From positions 155,689-219,688 of the forward strand of contig VFIW01000053.1 in assembly GCA_006386115.1 (NCBI GenBank): a DNA stretch of 64,000 nucleotides. The letters are read 5' to 3'. The notes beneath the pieces are model-generated. The model did no database searches, was not told the origin of the DNA, and was given only the letters and a program-made list of their open reading frames with translations. This stretch comes from Globisporangium splendens. Lineage: Eukaryota > Oomycota > Peronosporomycetes > Pythiales > Pythiaceae. Numbering within the stretch: the stretch's first letter is position 1; each line of letters starts with the position of its first letter. Positions 10,753-19,757 of the stretch are shown piece by piece. The translations under genes and the position numbers were made by a program.

Positions 10753-11899
10753 CGCGATGGAGTAGGTTGGAAGGTTGCTTTTTGGTCGAGTACTTGAGTA
10801 CTTGATGGCAAATTGAATTGTGAATGTCGAGGAACTCAAATGAGTAGAGAAACTTGTGTCTCCTCAGACCCTCATGAGAGCAGTTCACATCGAGGTCCTG
10901 GGGGCTGTGTCGACACAGGAGAGGCTCTGAGCTCTACTGGGTTCCCAGGTCTCTTGTGCAGAGCTTCCAGAAGCTACAATGGAGCTGTCTGTTGCAGGGA
11001 AACGTGTCTAAGCGAGTTGGACCTGAGACTATCCCATAGTGCCTCCTACCAAGTCCCCATGATGTGTCCATCTCAGTTAACAGGAAAATAGTGCTCGGTG
11101 CCGCCAGATACCATTTTCGTCCACACGAAGATCGCAATCCTGAACAGAGGATCTGATCCTTTATCCGGATGGGTACTCTCATCGAAGGAGTTGGAATAGT
11201 ACCCCCTCCCAACTTTCAAAACCGACCTGAATGTATAATGTGGGCTACATTGCAGCATATGCCATAAATGGGGAAGCATTCTCTGATCTGTGGACTTTTG
11301 ACGCCAAAGAGAGTTCCTTTTCTTTTTGGGATGGACGATGATGGAATCGAGAGAAGCTTGGAGATGATGGCGGGATAGAAGACGACGGTTCTACAGCACT
11401 CCATTTACACGGCGACTATTCACCAAATTCCCACAATGAAGCACAGTGCTCTCTGATAACTCTGCATTGGCACCCACAAAAGCGCGGTGCCCATGGATAT
11501 TTAGCTGCTGACCTCTCCGACTGATCCAAGAGACATGCCGAAAATTTCAGTCCGCGTTGGACAGGCAGCACGAATCCAACGCATCAGTGCAACTCTAATT
11601 AACACATAACCTCTTCGATTTGATACTATCAATTGTACGAACGCTGTTTGAAGTATTGTAATAATACATACCCTTTAAACCGCATTGCATTTGCTCCAAA
11701 ATCACAGATGGGTTTTCTGGGGAAGAAGACTAGCGCGCTCGAATCCGCCCATCAAAATAGCTCAAGGCGACCGTTATTTATCTTTATCTTTATAAGGTGA
11801 GGTATATTTAGGTTTTGGCGACCGTTATTTGAGAACTCGCGCCGAAGCGATCACATCGCCACCAAGAACAAGACTCTCTCTCTCTCTCTATCCATAAGC
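10753..11899. other. intergenic region with possible decayed coding fragments
   Basis: No intact gene. A plus-strand stretch around 11,250-11,310 reads INGEAFSDLWTFDAKESS, vaguely like a Kelch blade, but stops interrupt both sides. A CT dinucleotide run (about 11,873-11,889) precedes the tetraspanin-like ATG. Confidence 0.25.
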
Positions 11900-12865
11900 A
11901 TGGGCTGCTGCGCGCGCTGGATGAGCGCGCTGATCCTCATCGCGATCAACTGCGTGCTGCTGGCAGGCGGCGTGCTCGTGCTCTACGTGGCGCTCGCGGT
12001 GCGCACGACGGCGTGGATCGACATCGTGCGCTCGTACTACTCGTCGACAGGTACGATCCTGACGGTGGTCGAGGCCGTGGGCATCACGGTCATCTCGCTG
12101 GCCGTGCTCGGCTCCATCGCCGCGCTCTGCCGCTGGCGTCTCGGGCTGCTCATCTACTCGTGGCTCGTGTTCCTGCTGCTGCTCGTGTTCGCGGCCGTGA
12201 CGGTGGCGGCGTTCATCCTGAGAGGCAAGGCTACGGACTGGGAAGACAAGGAGTACCCTGCCAACGACGACGAGGTGTCAGTGAAGGAGGAGTTCGATCA
12301 GATCTATTGCGCGGCGCAGGGCGAGTACATTTGCAACTCGATGACGGTCTCGGATGCGATCGCGATGTTCGCGCCGAGTTTGAACGTGTCGCTGCTGCAG
12401 AGTCTCGGCAGCGTCCAGGGCGTCGGCACGCTCTGTGACACGTACTTGAGCAGCATCTCCGAGCTGAAGTCTGTGTGCGACGGATGCGCCGTCGCGAGCA
12501 AGTTCAAGAACCTCAGCTCGGTCTTCGACTGGGCGAACGACCAGTGCCCGCGCACGCAAGACACGCTACTGTGGTGCGGCACTCTGCTCTCCACGGGCTC
12601 GGCGTCGGGGATCACGGTCGGCACCGCGCCGTACACGCAGTGCCGCGACGAGTTTCTGGATCTCGTCGAACGCACGGCACTGTATATGGGTCTCGGAAGC
12701 ATCTTTGTGTGTGTCGGCGCGCTCTGCGTGATCGTGTTCTCGTGCTACTTGAGACGCCGTCGCGGCCGCGGCCACAGCTCGTCCGACGAGTACAACCACA
12801 ATCAGGGCGAGCACGATTTGTACACGCCCACAGCGACGTTCTCTCGTCCACCCATTTACAAGTAA
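11900..12865 (+). CDS. four-helix membrane protein, tetraspanin-like, copy 1
   Basis: Single exon, 321 aa, ATG at 11900. Topology is typical of tetraspanins: TM1 at about 8-33, TM2 at about 52-78 (VVEAVGITVISLAVLGSIAA), TM3 at about 85-109, a large Cys-rich loop of about 150 residues and TM4 at about 258-285, followed by a basic and His/Tyr-rich cytoplasmic tail (RRRRGRGHSSSDEY). The loop holds pairs such as CAAQGEYIC and VCDGC, but the textbook CCG motif is missing, so I call it tetraspanin-like rather than tetraspanin. The start MGCCARW could be palmitoylated. A second gene of the same topology lies at 21337-22335, so the protease array sits with two of them. Function unknown. Confidence 0.75.
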   Translation: MGCCARWMSALILIAINCVLLAGGVLVLYVALAVRTTAWIDIVRSYYSSTGTILTVVEAVGITVISLAVLGSIAALCRWRLGLLIYSWLVFLLLLVFAAVTVAAFILRGKATDWEDKEYPANDDEVSVKEEFDQIYCAAQGEYICNSMTVSDAIAMFAPSLNVSLLQSLGSVQGVGTLCDTYLSSISELKSVCDGCAVASKFKNLSSVFDWANDQCPRTQDTLLWCGTLLSTGSASGITVGTAPYTQCRDEFLDLVERTALYMGLGSIFVCVGALCVIVFSCYLRRRRGRGHSSSDEYNHNQGEHDLYTPTATFSRPPIYK

Positions 12866-13069
12866 ACAAACAAACAGAAATGTGCCATGATGAGCCCAGA
12901 TCCTGTACAATATCTATTATTCCTAGGTCTTTCAACGCATTGGACTCACTCAAAGGTCATCAGTTGAAGCGAACAAAGTTATTGGCAAAAGAAGTTTGTG
13001 TTGATATATTATGGATGACTGTGGAAGCAGTATGATTTTGTCAAGACCAAAGCGCATCACCTAAGGTGC

Positions 13070-14497
13070 TTATGGAGCTGGGCGGAAACCTTCGTACGCG
13101 TTGAACACGTTCAAGCGGCCGTGGCCGAACTGGTTGTTTGGCCAGGCCTGGTCGGACGTGGCGCCACAAGTGTAGTTGGTTGGCGCCAAACCCTTCTGGT
13201 CCGTCGTGGTGTACAGCGCGACCTTGACTTCGTCGATCGTGAAGTCTGGTTGCGCCGCCAAGAGCAAGGCGACGGCGCCAGTGACGTGCGGAGCAGCCAT
13301 ACTGGTGCCCGAGATTGTCATGTACGCGTTGTCGGTTTCGTTGGAAAGCGAGCGCACGAGTTGGCCTGGCGCCGAGATATCTGGTTTGCGGCGGTTCGTG
13401 TTCACGGTTGGTCCCTTGCCACTGAACGCAGACAGAGCATCCGTGCTGGTGGTCGAGCCAACACCGATGACGTTAGGGTAGTCACCTGGCGAGCCAGCTG
13501 TGGCACAGCCCTTGCGGCCACTGTTACCTTGAGAGAACACTGGCACGATACCAGCCTTCACCCAGGCGTCAACGGCGCCCTTGAACCAGGTACGACCACC
13601 AGACCCACCCCAACTGTTGTTGATGACACGAGGAGCCTTGCTGCAGTCTGGGTTGGCGCCTTGGGTGTCCGTTGGGCACAGCATGAACTGAGCGCACTCA
13701 GTCAAATCCTCTTCCGAGCATCCGACTTCTGGACCCTCATCACCCTCGTACCAGCGGCAGCCCTTGCAGGCAATCCACTGTGCGCCTGGAGCCACACCGA
13801 CACCCTTGGAACCAGCGATGGTACCCATCGTGTGCGATCCGTGACCGTCAATATCGTACGGTTCAGCAGAGTGGAGTTCTGGATCGTACCAGCCGTTCTT
13901 GCCGACGAAGTTGCGCTTCAACGCCTCGTGGGACGCACGCACACCAGTGTCAATGTTGGCAACGATCACACCTTGACCGATGTTACCATCAGCCCAGACC
14001 TTGTTCGCACCGATGCGTTGGATGCCCCATTCCTGGCCGACCAACTCGTTAGTCGCATCACTGACGACTTCAGGCTTCTCAATCTTGATGAGTTCTTGTT
14101 CACGGATGGTACCAACCGAGCTCAAACCAGCCAACTTCGTGACCAACTCGAAAGAAGCAGAGTTGACCGTGATCTGGTTCGAGATCCAGAAGTTCTTGAA
14201 ACCACCGTGGAGACCAGAGCTCTCCTGGCTCAACACCTTCTCCACTTCGGCCGAGGCGATCTTGCTTTGTGCCTGAAGCTTGTCCTTGATAGCTTCGATC
14301 TTGGCGGTACGCGACGAGAAGGCAGCTTCCTGGATGCTCTCAAGAGTGGACTCGGTGGTCTGCGCGAGCTCGATGACCAAGTCGACGGTGCCGTCCTTGC
14401 GAAGGGCACGGTGGACGCCTGGGTGCACGGTTGGGAGCGCCGAGGCGGTGCTGGCGACGGCGATGGCAGCGAGGAAAGTAGCGAAGCGGACGTTCAT
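13070..14497 (-). CDS. secreted subtilisin-like serine protease (S8), copy B
   Basis: Single exon, 475 aa. Signal peptide (residues 1-20, ending TASA), propeptide (VHPGVHRALRKDGTVDLV) and S8 domain with Asp (NIDTGVRASHE), His (DGHGSHT), oxyanion Asn (FSQGNSGRKG) and Ser (ISGTSMAAPH). Residues 1-135 are identical to copies C and D, whereas the middle third differs at many positions (IKIEKPEVVSD against MIYIGEPQAAGD) and the last 70 residues are nearly identical again, so the gene is a mosaic. Expected to be secreted and to mature by removal of the propeptide. It points the same way as C and is convergent with tetraspanin-like copy 1. Confidence 0.95.
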   Translation of the reverse strand: MNVRFATFLAAIAVASTASALPTVHPGVHRALRKDGTVDLVIELAQTTESTLESIQEAAFSSRTAKIEAIKDKLQAQSKIASAEVEKVLSQESSGLHGGFKNFWISNQITVNSASFELVTKLAGLSSVGTIREQELIKIEKPEVVSDATNELVGQEWGIQRIGANKVWADGNIGQGVIVANIDTGVRASHEALKRNFVGKNGWYDPELHSAEPYDIDGHGSHTMGTIAGSKGVGVAPGAQWIACKGCRWYEGDEGPEVGCSEEDLTECAQFMLCPTDTQGANPDCSKAPRVINNSWGGSGGRTWFKGAVDAWVKAGIVPVFSQGNSGRKGCATAGSPGDYPNVIGVGSTTSTDALSAFSGKGPTVNTNRRKPDISAPGQLVRSLSNETDNAYMTISGTSMAAPHVTGAVALLLAAQPDFTIDEVKVALYTTTDQKGLAPTNYTCGATSDQAWPNNQFGHGRLNVFNAYEGFRPAP

Positions 14498-14498
14498 C

Positions 14499-14566
14499 TT
14501 GGTGTTGTGTCACTTGCGTGTTGGAGGGCAAAATGAGTTGTGAGAAGGAAGAAGAGAGGACGAATG
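14499..14566 (-). promoter_or_regulatory. promoter block of copy B, shared with C and partly D
   Basis: About 68 bp directly upstream of the ATG, identical to the block before copy C (17377-17444); the first 47 bp are also found before copy D. It contains TCATTTT (minus strand, 14530-14536), an INR-like start site 33-39 bp before the ATG. Confidence 0.6.
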
Positions 14567-15947
14567 CAAGCAAGACGCAAGGTGTGTTCGTGACCTCGTG
14601 GCGGGCGGGCACTGTGACTCGCAGTCGGTGAGCATTGGACCCCTTCCTTCCTGGACCAGATGGCGGATTCACGCCGTCCAGAGACGCGACCGTGCACACG
14701 AGGGCAATTAAAAGTCCGTACTTTCTCGCACATAAAACCAGGATCCCTTCGTTCGCAGTCTGATACCACAGTGGGATCCATTAGCTCGCCATCTTCTAAT
14801 CTAAGATACCGACTCGTCTTTCCCCAATCTTTGTGTCGCAAACGTCACACTCATACCCAGGTTTCCGAATTTCAACTCACAATCTAGGGGACTGTGTACC
14901 GTGCTCGCGTTAGGTTGCCGATGCCACAAGCATAATGGAGATCTTTCGTTTGGTGCAATGATACACGATCGTGCGTCTCTACTTGCTTCGTGCTCAAGTG
15001 GAGTGACCAAGTCGGCAACTTGAAACTTCCAAGCTGTCAGAGTCCCATTCTGCGGTTTTTTCATCGTAAGAAGGCTGCCAGCCAAAGTGGCTCAGCTCAA
15101 ACGTGGCATGCAACGAAGAAATCAGGGATGAGCTGAGTATGCCCAGGTTCAAATTCGAGAAACGACTCCAGCTTTCTCAAACAACATATCCTTGATGCCA
15201 CAGAGAGGCGCAAGAAGACAGAGGGAGCAATCTTTATGGCTGGAACAAACATTTGTTTACCCAATTTGCTCGTCAGAAGAACGTAATGACGCTTTGACCT
15301 GCGAGAGTGCTGGTGAGACCTTCGCATCACAAGTCGTACAGAAACGGGTCATTAATCAGATGAGGTAACATCGTCTCCAACCATATGATTTCAAATCACG
15401 AACACAGATCATCCTAGAAACGAGACATACTCGCAAACATCCGAAATGCGGATACATGTCGAATGCGTATTTACTGTGGTGTTGAGTGTGCGGATTGTAT
15501 TTGAAACGCATTTCAGAGCGCGATGAATTTTGCGTACTTCAGACTGAATGCGTATGCAATGCATTGTGGATGTCCTTGTGAGTGTCTGCAAGTTCTGTGC
15601 ACTCGATTGAATGAGTGGAGAGGGAGGGGCTGTCTGCACATGAATTCGTGGTGTTTGCGCAGCTGGTCGCGCTCGCGTTCATCGCAGCGGCAGCGTGTGC
15701 TTCTAGAATGCTGCAGCGACAAAGTGGCGGTCAAGGAAAGTCTGGCTCAGGCTGCTGAGCAGGCGGAATACCCTAGCACACATGTGCCTCAGGTGCCTTC
15801 GAGTGATACAAAATGTACATCAATGATGCCTTCCTAAAAGAAGGATTAAATGTCAACATTCATCTGCATTATACTTACTTGTCCACTCCACGCTAGTAGT
15901 CCAGCGATTGAGTCATTGTCTTCTCCACTCGCACTGAATGGAACGAT
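14567..15947. other. long intergenic region between subtilisins B and C
   Basis: No gene is supported. It holds one member of a repeated block (about 15,326-15,460; see the repeat entry). The remaining sequence shows only short open frames without family resemblance. Confidence 0.4.
15326..15460 (+). repeat. upstream block duplicated at 18,629-18,735
   Basis: The core CATTAATCAGATG followed by a TCGTCT..CAACCAT stretch matches the copy at 18,651 in the same orientation, with scattered substitutions and a deletion in the second copy. The two lie about 0.85 and 1.28 kb upstream of the ATGs of subtilisins B and C, which suggests one ancestral gene-plus-upstream segment was duplicated in tandem. 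Confidence 0.6.
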
Positions 15948-17375
15948 TTATGGAGCTGGACGGAAACCTTCGTACGCGTTGAACACGTTCAAACGGCCGT
16001 GGCCGAACTGGTTGTTTGGCCAGGCCTGGTCGGACGTGGCGCCACAAGTGTAGTTGGTTGGCGCCAAGCCCTTCTGGTCCGTCGTGGTGTACAGCGCGAC
16101 CTTGACTTCGTCGATCGCGAGGTCTGGTTGCGCCGCCAAGAGCAAGGCGACGGCGCCAGTGACGTGCGGAGCAGCCATACTGGTGCCCGAGATAGTGCGG
16201 TAAATGCTGTCCGTGGAGTTCCAAACCGAGCGCACGAGTTGGCCTGGCGCCGAGATATCTGGTTTGCGGCGGTTCGTGTTCACGGTTGGTCCCTTGCTGC
16301 TGTAGTCAGAGAGGGAGTCAGTGCTAGTCGTGGAGCCGACACCGATGACGTTAGGGTAGTCACCAGGAGAACCAGCCGTACGGCAACCATCGCGACCGCT
16401 GTTGCCTTGCGAGAAGACTGGCACGATGCCAGCCTTCACCCAAGCGTCAACTGCTCCCTTAAAGTATGGACGACCACCAGCACCACCCCAACTGTTGTTG
16501 ATGACACGAGGAGCCTTGCTGCAGTCTGGGTTGGCACCCTTCGTATCAGTTGGGCACAGCATGAATTGAGCGCACGCTGTCAAGTCTTCTTCAGCACAGC
16601 CAACCTTTGGACCCTCTTCGGTGTCGTACCAACGGCAGCCCTTGCAAGCCAACCACGTGGCACCCGGAGCCACACCGACACCGTGCGAGCCAGCAATAGT
16701 TCCCATCGTGTGGGATCCGTGGCCCTGAATATCGTACGGCTCAGCAGATTCGAGCTCTGGATCATACCAGCCGTTCTTGCCGATAAAGTTGCGCTTCAGA
16801 GCTTCGTGAGTGAAACGAACTCCAGTGTCAATGTTGGCAACGATGACTCCTTGACCGATATTACCATCAGCCCAGACCTTGTTCGCACCAATGCGTTGGA
16901 TGCCCCACTCCTGACCAACGAGTTCGTTAGTCGCGTCACCGGCTGCCTGAGGTTCTCCAATGTAGATCATCTCTTGTTCGCGGATGGTACCAACCGAGCT
17001 CAAACCAGCCAACTTCGTGACCAACTCGAAAGAAGCAGAGTTGACCGTGATCTGGTTCGAGATCCAGAAGTTCTTGAAACCACCGTGGAGACCAGAGCTC
17101 TCCTGGCTCAACACCTTCTCCACTTCGGCCGAGGCGATCTTGCTTTGTGCCTGAAGCTTGTCCTTGATAGCTTCGATCTTGGCGGTACGCGACGAGAAGG
17201 CAGCTTCCTGGATGCTCTCAAGAGTGGACTCGGTGGTCTGCGCGAGCTCGATGACCAAGTCGACGGTGCCGTCCTTGCGAAGGGCACGGTGGACGCCTGG
17301 GTGCACGGTTGGGAGCGCCGAGGCGGTGCTGGCGACGGCGATGGCAGCGAGGAAAGTAGCGAAGCGGACGTTCAT
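15948..17375 (-). CDS. secreted subtilisin-like serine protease (S8), copy C
   Basis: Single exon, 475 aa, same layout as copy B. Signal peptide 1-20, propeptide about 21-150, catalytic domain with Asp183 (NIDTGVRFTH), His219 (GHGSHT), oxyanion Asn325 (FSQGNSGRDG) and Ser399 (GTSMAAPH). By eye it differs from copy D at three residues only (positions near 140, 145 and 231), and identity continues about 47 bp upstream and 8 bp past the stop. C and D are divergently transcribed and 2.4 kb apart. Such sharp gene-bounded identity suggests recent inverted duplication or gene conversion. Extra cysteines (CKGC, CAQFMLC) probably form disulphides. Confidence 0.95.
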   Translation of the reverse strand: MNVRFATFLAAIAVASTASALPTVHPGVHRALRKDGTVDLVIELAQTTESTLESIQEAAFSSRTAKIEAIKDKLQAQSKIASAEVEKVLSQESSGLHGGFKNFWISNQITVNSASFELVTKLAGLSSVGTIREQEMIYIGEPQAAGDATNELVGQEWGIQRIGANKVWADGNIGQGVIVANIDTGVRFTHEALKRNFIGKNGWYDPELESAEPYDIQGHGSHTMGTIAGSHGVGVAPGATWLACKGCRWYDTEEGPKVGCAEEDLTACAQFMLCPTDTKGANPDCSKAPRVINNSWGGAGGRPYFKGAVDAWVKAGIVPVFSQGNSGRDGCRTAGSPGDYPNVIGVGSTTSTDSLSDYSSKGPTVNTNRRKPDISAPGQLVRSVWNSTDSIYRTISGTSMAAPHVTGAVALLLAAQPDLAIDEVKVALYTTTDQKGLAPTNYTCGATSDQAWPNNQFGHGRLNVFNAYEGFRPAP

Positions 17376-17376
17376 C

Positions 17377-17444
17377 TTGGTGTTGTGTCACTTGCGTGTT
17401 GGAGGGCAAAATGAGTTGTGAGAAGGAAGAAGAGAGGACGAATG
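17377..17444 (-). promoter_or_regulatory. promoter block of copy C
   Basis: Identical to the block upstream of copy B. TCATTTT on the minus strand at 17408-17414 is the INR-like element. Similarity to the B region stops abruptly at about 17,445. Confidence 0.6.
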
Positions 17445-17745
17445 CGATGCTCTGATCTGGGCTTCGTTTGTGCAGGTGGGATGCCACAATTCGGCATATG
17501 GTGGGGATGTAATCCGGTGACTCTCCCTTGAGCACGTCAGTGGTGCCGCCAAGAGAAGGGAGGTGTGCAGACGAAGGCAGCGAGTCATGATTTGAGTTGC
17601 ACAAACAGGAACTCGTTTCTCAACAATTATTGAGTGCAAATGGCCCCAGTTTTGGCAAAAGCCTTTTGTCAAAAGTAAATAACTTATTTATTTGTTGACG
17701 CAGTTTCCACCAGCCATCCGTGCTCAGTGCTCGCGATGCAGCAGC

Positions 17746-17785
17746 GCTTGCAACCTAAAGATGCCGATAGCTTTAGGTTGCAAGC
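17746..17785. repeat. perfect 15-bp inverted repeat (hairpin)
   Basis: The left arm GCTTGCAACCTAAAG (17746-17760) and right arm CTTTAGGTTGCAAGC (17771-17785) are exact reverse complements around a 10-nt loop. It could be a hairpin, a protein-binding palindrome or the relic of a small inverted-repeat element. No flanking target duplication was recognised. Confidence 0.7.
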
Positions 17786-18628
17786 TTGTCAGCTCACATT
17801 CACGACCTATCGCGCATTGGTGTTTCAGATGATTGCAGTTCTGAAACCTCACTATGACTTGGAGTTCACTTCGACTCGAAGTGCTGTTGAAGTAGACACA
17901 GACCGTCGATGACATCGTGATGTGCAAGTACAGTAGCACTTGAAGAGGGACAAGTTTTGGCTAATATCACGGTCGATAAATTTGATTCGTATTTGCTTAG
18001 TGCAAAGGCGCCGCGCAAAATCAGAGACTGAAGCCTGACAGACAAAATTGCAGCCTGCCAATTGCAGGTGAGGGACTTTTGCTGACGTAGATGCAGCTGA
18101 GCAAAAAATGGAGAGTGTGCTGTAGTTGGTACGCAACATAGAATGTTTGCACTTGTATTTATGCAGTTTTACAGCCAATCGTGCCCAATGCAGAACCCAA
18201 ATTGTGACAACTTGGGTCAGGAGTGCTGCACGCGGAGTGGAGTACAGACAGAGTTGCGGTCGGTGGGCACTGAGTGCGGTTTCCATCTTTGTAAAAGGCT
18301 TCGCTCCCTTCATTCGCTCCACAAGCAAAAAGTTGTTTTCTAGGATGCATGTTGTTTTAATTGGGTTTATTGCACACAATCCAGTTATTTATGAGAGACT
18401 CAACTGGCTCGTTTCGAACACAACCCGGTTATTCATTTTAAAGGCTCATAGGGTTAACCCCTCTGTTGAACCCCTCCAGTAACCAGATTTTTTAAACTCG
18501 AACCGGAAAGGGTTTAAAAACAGTTAATTAGCAAGTTGCTTTGGCACACGATCCTCTTTCTCAATAAAAAGCGAATATTACACCCTAATTGGTCATAAGT
18601 TTGATTGCTCTATTTATGCACCACCCCA

Positions 18629-18735
18629 TCACGACCACTACGAAGAGAGGGCATTAATCAGATGGAGTCAACTTCGTCTGCAACCATGTGGTTTCTGATC
18701 GTGAGGAACCTGTTCGCATACATCCGCATTTCGGA
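18629..18735 (+). repeat. second copy of the duplicated upstream block
   Basis: Matches 15,326-15,460 in the same orientation: CATTAATCAGATGGAGTCAA, then CGTCTGCAACCATGTGGTTT. Its place upstream of copy C corresponds to the place of the first copy upstream of B. Confidence 0.6.
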
Positions 18736-19710
18736 ATTTAGGGTATGCGGGTATAAAGGTTGCATGCGTAGTTCTTTTAGCCACGAAAGTTTGGCTTCTC
18801 TGTCGCACGATGAAAGACAACGCGGATAAAACATGTAATACTCGCAGAAGGCGAGATCTTCAGGTACTAATTGCCGATTTGCCAGATTAGACATCCATCT
18901 GATCATACACCCTTCGTTCGGCTCTGGCGTCACAACGCAATTCATACTTTTGCATCGAAACTCGAACTTGTTGCATGTCAATGCTCGTTTGATTGGGGCG
19001 ATCCTGTTCTCAAGATGGGACTTCTTCCGCAAATGTTTGCTGACATCAGTTGCACCACAAAGACACCGCTGCTCTGAGCACCGATTGACAGTGTTTTCCT
19101 GTACCTCCTGCGTGCATTCCACTGAGTGAAGCTGTCCTCTGCTTTCATAGAGTTTACGGTGCAGTGGTGTGTTCGTTTAATAATTGCTATGTGGGAGTAG
19201 ATTGAATTCTGAACCACAGTTTCAGGAACAGGAAATGCTACCGGCTGGCACGGTGCGAAGCTGCAGTCCTTGATTGGTTTCTGTAATAATCAACATTGCT
19301 CAAGGATTACAGCGAACATTATTAAAATAATGTTCCCTGGTTTTAGCAGAGCATGGAGTCAGCAAAGAACTGACGCACATATTCACTCACTGTCAACTCG
19401 CACTCTGCACACAGTTCAATCGAAGGGTGAGACCCGCAATGTATCACAAGGGTCGCATCTCTCGCACACTTCCCATCAATGGCGATTTGCTGTACTGTAA
19501 CCGGGAAACCTGACAAGGGACAGCATTCTGGGTGCGAGGAAGATGGATTGAGGTCACACTTGTCCTTTTTCTCCGTGACCGCTGGATACGTGTGCGACTG
19601 TTTGTTCATCCGATTTGCATGCTTGACTGTGCTTCTTCTCTCGATCTCGGCACCTTCATTCTAAAATTGCTATCGGCTGACACTTGATTCGGACTTGAGA
19701 CTGCTATTCA

Positions 19711-19757
19711 CTCACAACTCATTTTGCCCTCCAACACGCAAGTGACACAACACCAAG
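19711..19757 (+). promoter_or_regulatory. promoter block of copy D with INR-like element
   Basis: The 47 bp before the ATG match the inverted promoter blocks of B and C. TCATTTT at 19719-19725 is the INR-like element, 32-38 bp before the start codon, followed by GCCCTCCAACACGCAAGTG. Upstream of about 19,711 similarity is lost. Confidence 0.6.

Larger units (their letters stand above)
17445..19710. other. divergent intergenic region between subtilisins C and D
   Basis: More than 2 kb without a supportable gene, lying between two divergent protease promoters. It contains a perfect 15-bp inverted repeat (17,746-17,785), the second copy of the duplicated upstream block (18,629-18,735) and AT-rich sequence around 18,480-18,620. 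No tRNA or transposase frame was seen. Confidence 0.4.

Noticed and set aside
11073..11404. Kelch-like fragment upstream of the first tetraspanin-like gene
   Set aside because: Only one short stretch resembles a Kelch blade and stops interrupt it on both sides; too weak to call a pseudogene.
13121..14536. Long antisense frames opposite subtilisins B, C and D (471-548 codons)
   Set aside because: They recur because the genes are copies and avoid codons that give stops on the other strand. Their sequence varies wherever the protease is conserved, and no family is seen.
15100..15170. tRNA-like GGTTCAAATTC near 15,150
   Set aside because: No matching acceptor stem, D arm or anticodon arm could be drawn around it.
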